A stretch of DNA of 64,000 bases from Siphonodentalium dalli (taxonomy: Eukaryota > Mollusca > Scaphopoda > Gadilida > Siphonodentaliidae): contig CP136068.1 of the NCBI GenBank assembly GCA_032622095.1, forward strand, positions 53,130,443 through 53,194,442, given 5' to 3'. This document shows positions 13,241-23,284 of this stretch, in pieces. The notes under the pieces were generated by a model, which was not told the origin of the DNA, did not search any database, and saw only the letters and a program-made list of their open reading frames with translations. Made by a program: the position numbers and the translations under genes. Positions within the stretch are counted from its first letter, which is position 1, and each line of letters opens with the position of its first letter.

Positions 13241-13858
13241 ATGGACGAAACACAAATAGAAAGAAGGATACAAGACGCGATTAAAAAATCACAAGACGAC
13301 ATGTTAGAGACATTGGGGAAAGTGATAACTACGAACTTTAGCACGCTTGTTTCCAGTCAACGACAGATGCAAACGTCGAACACAGAAACATACAAATTTA
13401 AAAAACGTGCACACGAAGAGCAGTTCAAGTTAAACTCTGAAGTTCAAAACAGGATGGCACAAGCCAAACACCACATGGAACAGAGCGAGCCGAATACAGA
13501 GGATGCTTTAAGCGCATTGCGAGAAGGTTTGGACTTAATAAAAGATAGACATAAGCTGATAAAATTAGCTGATTCTTCGGATTTGGGATGGAAAGTGGTA
13601 GACGAGTATCAGAGGCACAGCCTAGCTGACGATTCCGATGACGAGAAAAGGATTAGGAAGGCCATGAGCCAAGCCAAGCTGACGGAAAAGGAGAAGAAGA
13701 ACAAAGTTCGAAATGCACCATATAGTGTACCTGTTTCATATTCTGTGTCGTCATCCAGGATAGCATCAGCTTCCACACCAGGAGGGAGGAAACCAGGGAG
13801 CTGGCCACTGGAAATTCGAGTGTCCAAAAAGAGGCCCCATGGGGCCGCAGAGACCTAA
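13241..13858 (+). CDS. YR retroelement ORF1, gag-like protein
   Basis: 205 residues starting at an ATG just after A1. It is highly charged and helical. It contains the FKKRAHEEQFKLNSEV segment and the RHKLIKLADSSDLGWKVVDEY segment, which resemble the conserved cores of gag-like ORF1 proteins of DIRS-group elements. An acidic DDSDDEKRIRKA stretch and a Lys-rich region follow. A typical C-terminal zinc knuckle is not visible in this frame; about 130 bp of poorly open sequence follow before the RT, so the end may be truncated by a frameshift. Expected role: nucleocapsid packaging of the element RNA. Confidence 0.8.
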   Translation: MDETQIERRIQDAIKKSQDDMLETLGKVITTNFSTLVSSQRQMQTSNTETYKFKKRAHEEQFKLNSEVQNRMAQAKHHMEQSEPNTEDALSALREGLDLIKDRHKLIKLADSSDLGWKVVDEYQRHSLADDSDDEKRIRKAMSQAKLTEKEKKNKVRNAPYSVPVSYSVSSSRIASASTPGGRKPGSWPLEIRVSKKRPHGAAET

Positions 13859-13991
13859 GATAAGTATTAGTTTTAATTCTTTAGGGTCTCAGGCCGGAGG
13901 GGCTGTTCGGGAAAGAAGCTCAATGCATGAGCTTAACGTAGAGTCCCATGGGCTTATACAATAAGACGTTCGCCACAAGCAAATTACTGGC

Positions 13992-14829
13992 GTGGGAGAT
14001 ATAAAGGGTTGTGTCAAAATTTGCGAGGAAGCAGGGGCTTCAGATTACATAATTTCTGTCATAAATAGCGGGTACCGTTTACCTTTTGTTGATGAGCCAA
14101 CAGCCAAAGTTTTGGATAATAACAAATCTTCCCGGGATAACGCTGATTTTGTAAATCAGGCAATCAAAACATTAGTAGATAAAGGTTGTGTTTCTGTAGT
14201 CGATTATATGCCGACAGTTGTCAACCCATTAACAGTTGCCATAAACAGAAATGGCAAGAAAAGATTAGTTTTGGACTGTAGACATCTCAACGAGCATCTC
14301 GCAAAATATAAATTCCGCCTTGAGGACGGGTCAGTCGCAAGGCAGATATTTGAAATTAATGATTACGTGTTTGGTTTTGATTTAGAATCTGCATACCATC
14401 ATATTTGTATAGATCCGATGTACAGAAAGTACTTGGGTTTCAGCTGGATATATGAAGGGCAGTGTATATGTACATATTTTGTTTTTAATGTTTTGCCTTT
14501 CGGAATTTCGAATGCAGCCCAGTTATTCACGAAAATCACCAGAGTGATGTTGAAATCATGGAGAAGCGACGGTTGCAAAGTAGTATAATGTATTTAGACG
14601 ACGGATTAGCGGGCGCGTGTCCGATTTCGACGCGGCGTTAACTTTGAGCAAGCGAATACAAAACGATATTAGAAAGTTCGGTTTTGTATCTTCGGTAGAA
14701 AAATCGCATTGGATTCCTACCCAGAACATCATATGGCTGGGCTTAGAATGGGATTTCAAAACCGGTACAGTCAGTGTTTCTCACGAGAGAATTGAGTTTT
14801 TTTTTCGGAGCAATAAACAAGTTGAGTAA
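13992..14829 (+). pseudogene. YR retroelement reverse transcriptase (frameshifted)
   Basis: The RT fingers and palm are clear: KRLVLDCRHLNEHL, then GFDLESAYHHICIDP with the first catalytic Asp, then NVLPFGISNAAQLFTK. The YLDDG active site is intact but lies in a second frame at 14588-14616. The thumb-proximal part (FGFVSSVEKSHWIP, then IIWLGLEWD) is in a third frame from 14617. A run of nine T near 14797-14805 shifts the frame again into RNase H. Each shift looks like a single-base indel, so the protein cannot be made from this copy without frameshifting. Its role is copying element RNA into cDNA. Confidence 0.88.
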
Positions 14830-15664
14830 CGCCATTAGCGCTAATGGTGGCAAAGTTTCCGCTAGAGCTTTGGCAGGCATTTTAGGCCAATTGTCGTCCA
14901 AGAACGGTGCAATAAACGCACAAATTGGTTTAAAAACCAGATTTTTACATATATGTCTGTCCGAAAAAACGAGTTGGAATGCATCGGTGCATATAAGAGA
15001 AAATGCGCGACGAGAACTCGAGTATTGGGCGAGAAATATCGAAATCGTGAATGGTCAGGACTTGCTTAAGTCGGAACGCGACATGATCGCGGGTAGCGTT
15101 TACACGGACGCGTCGGGAACCGGTTACGGCGGATTCATTATTTTAGAATCAGTTTGTTCCGAAACCATGGACGCATACACACAGCACAGTGCGTGTATTG
15201 CAAAGCGACCAGAAGAAGCGCTAAATCGTGTAGCCCAAGGTCGCGGACGGCGTTCAGGACGCCCAATGATAGCACCAGGTGCTAGCGAATCGCATAACAA
15301 TGCTTTTCTAAATGAGGCCCCGGGCCTAGAGGTCTTCGGGACCTGGTCAGTTTCCGAAGCTGACAGAAGCTCTACGTGGAGAGAGTTAGAAGCCGTGAAC
15401 CGATTTTGCAAATCGAAAGTGGAGATAATGTCAGGCGGGACATACAAGTTATACACAGATAACAAAGCCACAGTGAGCGTGATAAAAAAGGGTAGCAATA
15501 AAGAGCATTTACACAGGGTTGCTATCGATATAGACGCGACGTGCTCCGAGCACAGAATCGCGTTGGTACCCGAATGGATTCCCAGGGAATTCAACGAGAG
15601 CGCGGACGCTCTGAGTCGCAAATTTGACTGTGACGATTGGAAAATTCAGAAAACATTTTCATGA
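14774..15664 (+). CDS. YR retroelement RNase H region
   Basis: A long open frame continues from the RT connection (FGAINKLSNAI) into an RNase H fold. The acidic residues appear in SVYTDASGTGYGG, SSTWRELEAV, LYTDNKATVSVIKKG and NESADALSR, in the usual order. An insertion of about 60 residues between the first and second motif is Arg/Ala-rich. The frame runs to a TGA at 15662-15664, where a one-base shift leads into the next conserved block. Role: removal of the RNA strand during cDNA synthesis. Confidence 0.85.
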   Translation: MFLTRELSFFFGAINKLSNAISANGGKVSARALAGILGQLSSKNGAINAQIGLKTRFLHICLSEKTSWNASVHIRENARRELEYWARNIEIVNGQDLLKSERDMIAGSVYTDASGTGYGGFIILESVCSETMDAYTQHSACIAKRPEEALNRVAQGRGRRSGRPMIAPGASESHNNAFLNEAPGLEVFGTWSVSEADRSSTWRELEAVNRFCKSKVEIMSGGTYKLYTDNKATVSVIKKGSNKEHLHRVAIDIDATCSEHRIALVPEWIPREFNESADALSRKFDCDDWKIQKTFS

Positions 15665-16089
15665 AGCTAGATACTGTTTGGGGCCCTCATTCTGTAGACA
15701 GATTTTCAACAGATTATAATGCGCAGTTGAATAGGTTCAACTCAAGGTGGTGGTGTCCGGGTACAGAGGGTGTGGACGCAATGAAACAAAGTTGGAGCGG
15801 GGAAAACAACTGGATTGTTCCACCTCCGAAAAAAGTAACTGAAGTTCTGAGAAAAGTTCACAGAGATAACTGTGAGGCCACTTTAGTATTTCCGATTTGG
15901 AAGTCAGCACCATTTTGGCCACTCATTGAAAACGAAATAAATGAGCGGAAATTGGCATCGCCAGTGATGGACCTCGGAGGTCTGTGCGTAGTTTCTCCGG
16001 GGAGGGGAGACAACGGCATTTTTGGCCGGAGAACATTACCGTTCTCAATGGGGGCGATGCATATATATATTAAGGACATTTTACCATAG
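15637..16089 (+). CDS. YR retroelement post-RNase H conserved block
   Basis: Reads LDTVWGPHSVDRFSTDYN, then RFNSRWWCPGTEGVDAM, then NWIVPPP and WKSAPFWPL. These motifs follow RNase H in DIRS-group polyproteins. The frame overlaps the end of the RNase H frame by 28 bp, which fits a one-base indel rather than a separate gene. The block ends at TAG 16087-16089; a TTTATAG acceptor-like site at about 16131 precedes the recombinase frame, so an intron or further decay is possible. Confidence 0.75.
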   Translation: MENSENIFMKLDTVWGPHSVDRFSTDYNAQLNRFNSRWWCPGTEGVDAMKQSWSGENNWIVPPPKKVTEVLRKVHRDNCEATLVFPIWKSAPFWPLIENEINERKLASPVMDLGGLCVVSPGRGDNGIFGRRTLPFSMGAMHIYIKDILP

Positions 16090-16171
16090 CTATTAAGCAC
16101 ATATATAATTATGTTAAATTTCATTTATAGGTTTAACAAGACAGATACAATCAGCTGTAAACCAGTCCAGT

Positions 16172-17141
16172 TTGGTGGGTTCAAACAGAGCTAATGACAT
16201 AACCGGCAAGATGACCGATTTGTTACTCAAATCGAGAGCGGACAATACAGTGAAAAAGTATTACCACAATTTTTCAAAATGGAAAAGCTTTGCTCGTGAC
16301 ATTGGATGCAACGAACTTCCCGCGGACTCCATAAACGTGGCACTGTTTCTGACTGATTTGATAGACAAAGGAAGCTCACATAGTGTTGTGTCAGCTCACA
16401 AATATTCTCTCAAATGGGTTCACGAGCTTCATGGATTTTCTGATCCAACATCGAACGGTTTAGTTAGCAACATCGTAGAAGCGGCCAAAAGAGTCGCCTC
16501 CAAAAATGTTACAAAAAAGGACCCTGTTTATTCTGAAGATGTTATTGCAATATGTCAAAAATATGAGAATTCAGTAGATTTACCTGTTGTGAGAGATTTG
16601 GCTATGATTGTTCTCGGTTTTAGTGGTTTTATGAGATTTTATGAATTACAAAATTTGAAATGCAATAATTTAGAAATAGATTCTGATCATTTATCAATCA
16701 AAATTGAAAAAAGTAAAACAGATCAGTATAGGCAAGGCGATGAAATACTTATTGCCCATCGGAGAAACGGTCGCATGCCCAGTGAAAATGATCAATAGAT
16801 ATATTAGTTTAGCAAATTTGGATGTCAATTCAGACGGGTATTTATTCAGACCCATTTTTGGATCAAAAGAATCACGTAAATTCATTTACAAAAACAAGCC
16901 TTTAAGTTATACAAGAGCCCGAGAATGTATTGTCGCGCGATTGAAGGAAGTATGTGATGGGAGTGTTAAGCTCGGGCTCCATTCTATGAGAGCTGGGGGA
17001 GCTACCGAAGCCGCTCAAGCCGGAGTCAATGAGCGTTGTTGGAAGCGCCATGGGAGATGGCGTTCTGAATCCGCAAAGGACGGATATGTGGTGGATTCGG
17101 TGGAATCCAGATTAAGTGTTTCAAAAAGTTTGAAATTGTAA
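16172..17141 (+). pseudogene. YR retroelement tyrosine recombinase
   Basis: This is the integrating enzyme, of the phage-integrase fold. The N-terminal SAM-like domain (SRADNTVKKYYHNFSKWKSF) is followed by the catalytic Arg in SGFMRFYEL (residue 155 of the first frame) and the beta-hairpin Lys in KSKTDQYRQG (residue 182). After one frameshift near 16750 come the HxxR in LHSMRAGGAT, the second His in RHGRWRS and the nucleophile Tyr in KDGYVVDS (H93, R96, H116, Y128 of the second frame). All six usual catalytic positions are present. The shift falls between the Lys and the HxxR, so this copy is inactive as written. Confidence 0.9.
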
Positions 17142-17396
17142 AATATTTAACATGATATTTGTAATTTGCATGTTCAACATTCATTATAGAAAAATTTAAG
17201 AGGAAGACGATTAGCATTAGCTAACAAATGTATTTTTTTTATATCAAACGCATTGCCTACATATGCATTTAGTATAGTTATGATCATATATACACATGTC
17301 ATCCATGATATAATATTATTCATTATGAGACATTCACATGGAATTTGAAAGATTTCAAACGACACCTGGACATTCTTTTGAACAATTTGTTTTAGC

Positions 17397-17449
17397 AGAC
17401 GCACGCTATCTGCTATATATGTTTTAGTTGTATCTAGTCTAGCGTAGAC
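17397..17449 (+). repeat. B1 repeat of the YR retroelement
   Basis: 53 bp identical to 18081-18133. It abuts A2 directly; the last base of B1 is 17449 and A2 starts at 17450. Confidence 0.92.
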
Positions 17450-17683
17450 TATGTGTTTTGAACGTTTCGTAGAATAGTAACAAAACTGTTGTCTAAAGCG
17501 GTATACGCTGATTACAACTCACCGGGCGTTAGCACGCTGTTGTATTATAAGATAGAATAATTCAATTAAAGGGTGTCACAATGACAGCCTATTGTGACGT
17601 AGTAGAGTGAGTGAGTTAATGAGATCAGTAAACTGAGTCACTTTAGCAGCGTCTTCCAGACTGAACAGGTGTATTTCGCCAAA
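17450..17683 (+). repeat. A2 repeat of the YR retroelement
   Basis: Second copy of A (231 of 234 bases match A1). It is followed by 397 bp of element-internal sequence (17684-18080) before B2. That stretch has no open frame of note and ends in a polyadenylation signal. Confidence 0.92.
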
Positions 17684-18075
17684 TTTCCAGCACAGTTTTT
17701 GTGAAAACTGGTCATAACAATTAATATAAGATTGAATGTATTTAAGATGACATGTCAAAACGTCATATAACATTTTCGAAAATTAAGATGTATAGCACTT
17801 GACATACAATGCTTCCAGAGCGTTTTGCCCAACGGGTTTTATCTCTGGTTTAACGCAGATTGTTAAGTGTAGAATTTTGTTAGCCAGGAGCCGCTGGGGT
17901 TATTTTTGTGTATGTTATATGTGACACTGTATCAGAGTTTAGATTGTTTATAACATAATGTGTATGCCACATGGAAGCATGTCTTTTTGCTTAATTTATT
18001 AATTTGGTTTAGTCGATAAACTCTGAATCGTTCCACGGCTTCCGGTTTGTGTATGACTGTACATACCTAAATACC

Positions 18076-18081
18076 AATAAA
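18076..18081 (+). promoter_or_regulatory. AATAAA polyadenylation signal of the YR element
   Basis: AATAAA lies at the A2-B2 spacer boundary, immediately before B2. It is in the right place to end the genomic transcript within the terminal repeat. Confidence 0.6.
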
Positions 18082-18133
18082 GACGCACGCTATCTGCTAT
18101 ATATGTTTTAGTTGTATCTAGTCTAGCGTAGAC
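18081..18133 (+). repeat. B2 repeat of the YR retroelement (right end)
   Basis: Identical to B1. The Gypsy pol reading frame resumes at the next base (18134). Confidence 0.92.
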
Positions 18134-19614
18134 GACATGTTTTTGTCAGAGAAGTTCAATTGTTCGCCTGTGAAGTTATCTCTTTGAAATAGGATTTCCT
18201 TGACACTGAGACCGCGATTGCGAACACGAGAGTTGAGGGTGCCTACAACCATGGCGAGAAACGAATCTTTGATGGGACCACCTTCAGGCATATGCCTTTT
18301 GAGTTCCATTTCCAGCTCTTGAATGGCCTTCTCTGCTATAGGATTCTTATTGCAATTTATTAGACGGCCAACAACCAAACGTATATCATGTTTGTGTAGA
18401 GTTGACTCTCCGACAAGAGCCTGAATTGAGGTAGAACCGTCAACACGGATGACACAGCCCTGTGGGGATTTTAAGTCAGCACTACACGTGGTAGCAGCTT
18501 GCTCGTCGTTCACAAGACGAGCAATGGTGAATGACGTAAAGACATCTCTGACAACGAAAATCTTCTGTTTTGCACGACACATAATGTCGCAAGCAAACTC
18601 AGTCCCAGGGGTAGAGGGGGTGGAAGTTGAGAACTGGGGTAACTCGGACGGAAACTGACGTAGTGATACACACTGGGAACAGCTATCCGTGACCATGTCA
18701 ATCACTTTGTCAGCCTGAATAGCAAAGAAGTAGCGATGGAATATCTTCTTTAGTTGCGATTTTGGTGGATGCTGCAAACGCAAATGCAAAGCAGTGATGA
18801 ATCCTGACAATACATGTTGTGGAATAATTATAAGCTGGACCGTCTTGTTGAATGGCAAAGAGTGGGACACCACAAGTAACCGTTCTTTGTTGATGGTGGC
18901 AACTTTGAGGTATCTCTTGACATCCCGGATACCCTTGGTCTTGCGAGCGGGTCTGATACCTTGAGAAAGGTGAGAGTAGGCTCGTCGTAATGCTGAACAA
19001 TCCTGTTGAGAGCCACGCCAAGATGCGTTATTGAGGAAAGGCAAAGGTGACGTACCGTCCAAGATAGACTGGACTGTAACTGACCGAACAGCAGACATTT
19101 GATCCTCTGAAACGAATTTGCAAATTTGACAACTACCCGAGGGGCACACCATGGCATTGCGACTGAGGTAGTCAGCTGGGAGGTTTTGAGAACCAGGTGG
19201 GTGGTGTAGTGTAACCTTGTACCTACTTAATGTAGAGAGAAATGATGAAATTCTGGCGCTAGATGAGAACTCACCACGAGAGAGTTTCTGAAAGGCTTGG
19301 AGACAAGGTTTGGAGTCAGTTAGTATTTGAGTGCTGTGAACAGACTCTAAGATATGGGGACCCCCGTGACTTGTGGCTGAACCGATGGCCAGAGCTTCGA
19401 TTTCGCATGACAACCATTTCTGTTGGTGAGGTTTGAGTTTGACAGAGAAGTAACCTCCAAGATGCTTCTTCCCCTTCCGGAGAACATACAAGACCGAGCC
19501 AACTCCTCCATTACGAACAGCAGTGTAGGTAGCTAGCGACAAAAAAATGCTCGGATCGATACAAGTCGGATAAAAGCGCCATTTTTTAGTATCTTGTAGG
19601 ACAGCATCTCTAGT
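18134..19614 (-). CDS. Ty3/Gypsy pol fragment: RNase H and integrase
   Basis: The minus-strand frame is open from 19614 (a TAG lies just upstream) to the YR insertion at 18134. It starts in the RT/RNase H linker, then shows RNase H (GGVGSVLYVL, EIEALAI, ILTDSKPCLQAF, ADYLSRN). The integrase follows, with a His-His-Cys-Cys zinc finger (LHLRLQHPP to CSQC) and a DDE core (FACDIM, then RVDGSTSIQAL, then NPIAEKAIQELE). The coding continues at 13005-12534. Gag, protease and most of RT are missing, so the element is 5'-truncated. The long undamaged frame implies it was still fairly young when the YR element landed in it. Confidence 0.88.
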
Positions 19615-19639
19615 CTAGGAATGTTCTCAAGAACCAACT

Positions 19640-19865
19640 TTATGACCAACGTAGAGCCGAACATTCAAGATGGCGTCCAAGATGGCCGCCGGTTTGACGG
19701 TGGCACACCTAATAGATTTGCCTCTCGATTTGACATGGTAAACATAACGAATTCCCCCACATTATCTAATAATGGTGTTTATAGAATAAAAACAGCGACA
19801 TTTAGTTGAAAAATGGCCACAATTAATCAAGATGGGTGCCAAAATAGCGGCCGAAACATGATAAA
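19640..19865. repeat. Dispersed repeat with AAGATGGCGTCC motifs
   Basis: Contains AAGATGGCGTCCAAGATGGC followed by CGCCGG, then AAAAATGGCCAC and AAGATGGGTGCC. The same motif grammar occurs at 5.7-6.3, 8.7-9.2, 41.2-41.9, 44.5-45.2, 47.2-47.7 and 56.4-56.8 kb. No coding evidence. Confidence 0.55.
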
Positions 19866-22800
19866 TTTGTTTTTTTCCTTATTTAAAAAAAAATACTTTA
19901 CAATTTTCGAGATAATATAAGAGAAGATATCAACTATGTGTTCATTATTCGATAGGATAACTTATGTGGAAGAGTTGTGCACATAAAAGGTGAAGTAGTA
20001 TTGTTCGTTCTGGTAGAAATGTGAGGTAGTATATGTGCTATATAAAATGAATGAAATTATTCTCAGACTGTGTTTCATTCTGTAATTGCTTAATAACCAA
20101 CCGTGAATGACACTGATGTCATCAATTCTATTTGCGACACTACTATATGGTTGGATCAATTGAAAACAACTTTTTATGTCAAGAAGTTTACAAATAAAAA
20201 ATCAATTTAGTAGTGGATTTACCACGAATATAGGAAACACTAAACGACAGACCCCATATTCATCAAACTCTATTTGGTTCTCAAAAAACAAGAACATATG
20301 GAAGGTTTTCTGCAAATATATCTTCATAATCAGGCCTCGTATTCAAATTACCAATACTTAAAGACATATTATGGACTTGTTCGGTGTGTGTGAAACTGAT
20401 TAATTAGTACTCAGGGGCTATGCCAACTGGGGGAGTGTAGCATTCTACTAACATCGCCCAAAAGCTCAAAGAACATACAACTCCATAGAAAACACAGTCT
20501 GAATTACGCTCAATTGTAAATATTTACATCTCGATTCGGGACGCAACAATCGGCGATAAAATAACGCAAATGATTTCGCCATCGATACCCATTGCATTTA
20601 ATAAATATATAAGACTGACGGTGTGTGTTGTAAATTTAGGTTGATATTCATAACAATAACTACTTTGAGCAAGATTATTCTCCATTTCTATTGGTCACCC
20701 AACCGGAGTGTTTCACATCACTTTAAATTCAGTGTTTTTATGTCCAATTATACACAAAATGAATAAGAACAAATATTATTGCCTTGTATCATATAGTGTC
20801 CTCAATTATTCCAGCAAAAGAACATGAAACAATCATGCGAATAGCCCAGAATCAATAATACATACATTAGTGCAATGTATTGCATATATATGCATACGTA
20901 AAATTTTGTATGTTATATTGTTGCTGGGATATACTCCAGAGGGCCATGTGGTGTGAAGATGGGATCAGTAAATATGAAAATACACTTTGTTTTAATAAAC
21001 TGAATTTGAACAATTCACTACTCACAACCACATCTGCACAACTACGTACATGGAAGTTTGCTTTTTGAACATTTGCACCTGGAACAAACCGATTTGCAAA
21101 CATATTTAATCAATTCGGTGCACACTCTAGCCACTTTTGTGGTTGTCATCCATACAGGAACAAAAGAATCGTCAATAAATATCCACCAGAAGGAGTCACA
21201 TGGGGGGGGAGACTGTTTCACCAGAATAAATTATATCACCCTTCCGGTCCCGTCTCCATCAAATTAAGTTCCGACTCTTCCGCGGTTTGTTAAAAAATAT
21301 TCGAAGTTTTGATAGGCTGTTTATACACTGAATGTCAATACAGAAAGTATTCTCCAATAACAATCGACAGATTAGGTCTTTGTGTGTGCAAAATCGGTTG
21401 CGTGTGGTGCACATTTAGAGACGTGCATTTGTGGGTATTTCCCACGAGAATTAAGCAGCAGTTTGATGCTCAGATTTTATCACATTTAATTGGGCTGGAA
21501 CCTGTCAGGTTTTATGATCGAAAATGTGGTTATTATAGTGAATAGTGATCATACAGTGATACACGTTCCAGCCCAACTAAAAGTGTCAAGACCGATAAAC
21601 TTATCCCAACCGTTCAGTTCAACTTCGGAATCTCGCCCTGCTACTCAATAAGACTACTTACATCAACAATCTGACATGCTGCGCATGTGGTAAGCAATAT
21701 ATCAACGAACTTCTCCATGCAATTAGGTACTGCTCTTCGGGTGTTATTCTGTCGCTACGAAATAGCTACTGGGAGACAATTCTCAACCACTATGGAGTTT
21801 CTGTGTTTTTATTCATGCACGATTCCTTGAGCGACGAAGAACTTCAAGCACTTATTCTGGGAGGGGGTGTTCCAACACAGCCACAGATCTACTCGATAAT
21901 AAGCACGCAATAATTCTGTTCTCTGCAACGTACTTTCTTGTCTCGTGCTCACTGATTAGAGGAAAACCAATGACATACAGCCGTGGTTGAATCCACACGC
22001 CATCTTATAATGTGGCATGCACATTCTGCATTCTAACTTTCACATATGCTGTCACATAAGTGTATAGTATACTTTTTCACAGCTGTCTTACTCGTGTTCA
22101 AAATTGTAAATAATCTTGTTGTAAATACTCTTCTCCAGAAATGGAGGTATTGAAATAAATATGATGGTTTATTGCGTCTCAATGATGAATTGCCTGTTTC
22201 ACAAGTAAATATTGTTAGGCCAATGTATTATGTTATTAACGCCACCGGTGTATACTGTTCTACAAATTGTAGAAATCTGTGGTCCCATGGGGATTTTATA
22301 AATAGATAATTGGTTTTTCCGGTTATTTTGGGACGCGTTAAAGTTGTACTGCGACCCCGAGACGATAGAAGCTGTAGTTGGAATGTCCAAGTTCGTGAAA
22401 GTTCTACTGACTATGCCGATGATTTGAGAAGCTTTATTGTTTTAGGATATTGTAGGAAGGCTAATCTGGCCGTGTCAAATTGAGCTATAGCGATGGGATA
22501 TCTCGCAGGACAACACATTTTGGGTTTTCGTGGGGTGTGTATTCGCTGGATGTCTTATAGTTGCAGTGTGTAACTATTATGACCGCGTTAATTGCGTTCG
22601 ATGTTTAGGTGTGGCTGGGCCATGCACACTTAAAGATTTTATTGCGGGAACACAATATTTGATCCGCATTTAGAAGCTTTCTGGTTTCGTGAATGAAAAA
22701 CCTGCAGTAATAACCCGTAGTTTTTTTGTAATAATTTGAAGGATTAGTTGTTTTACCGGAATTCTGAGGCGGTGCATTAATGTAATCAATATATTTTATA

Positions 22801-23270
22801 TTATAATTTATATTTATGGCTAATAATATGATCTTGGGGGCATTACCATTTCTGACTATGGTTTTCTTGTAAGTTATATATGCGAGGCTCCATATGCCTA
22901 CATGGGCCTATTTGAAAAAGTAGTAGCAACGCTTACCTATACGATCGTCCAATCGCCGGAATCACTCGCCACGGAACGCCAGTATTTCTTTATGTCCTTA
23001 TCGCCAGTTCATATATTTTTACAATTTTCTCCTCCACACCAAAACATCCACACTTTGTCGCGCGCTGTGACGTCACACCACTTCCGCCAAGGTGCGCAAC
23101 TCCTCACAAACACAATTGTCAATCGCACTGCAGCTAACTGTTGACACATTCCTCTCTCTTTCTTTTTTTTGTTTGTCATTTTCTGAATTTTCTGAATTCA
23201 ACGTATAAACAGGAGCATGTCACAAAATGTTATATCACAAAATTATATCACATACATCATGAATTTATTT
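19866..23270. other. No recognisable gene
   Basis: Neither strand shows a protein family or a coding-quality frame. A perfect GTGACGTCAC palindrome (CRE-like) lies at about 23067-23076, but without an associated transcript its meaning is unknown. Confidence 0.55.
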
Positions 23271-23284
23271 TCCTCCCATAATCT

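Larger units (their letters stand above)
13006..18133 (+). mobile_element. Tyrosine-recombinase (DIRS/Ngaro/PAT-type) retroelement
   Basis: The element has split direct repeats: A1 (13006-13239) at the left end, B1 (17397-17449) directly joined to A2 (17450-17683), and B2 (18081-18133) at the right end. It encodes a gag-like ORF1, reverse transcriptase, RNase H and a tyrosine recombinase in that order, plus strand. There is no integrase and no target-site duplication, as expected for YR integration through a circle. The B1|A2 junction equals the sequence made by joining the right end to the left end. Several frameshifts (near 14585, 14616, 14815, 15650 and 16750) show this copy is decayed, although the catalytic residues remain. 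It sits inside a Ty3/Gypsy pol gene. Confidence 0.9.

Noticed and set aside
13006-17683. The A1/A2 repeats as ordinary LTRs
   Set aside because: There is no TG...CA, no integrase, no target-site duplication, and a second repeat pair (B1/B2) plus a tyrosine recombinase are present.
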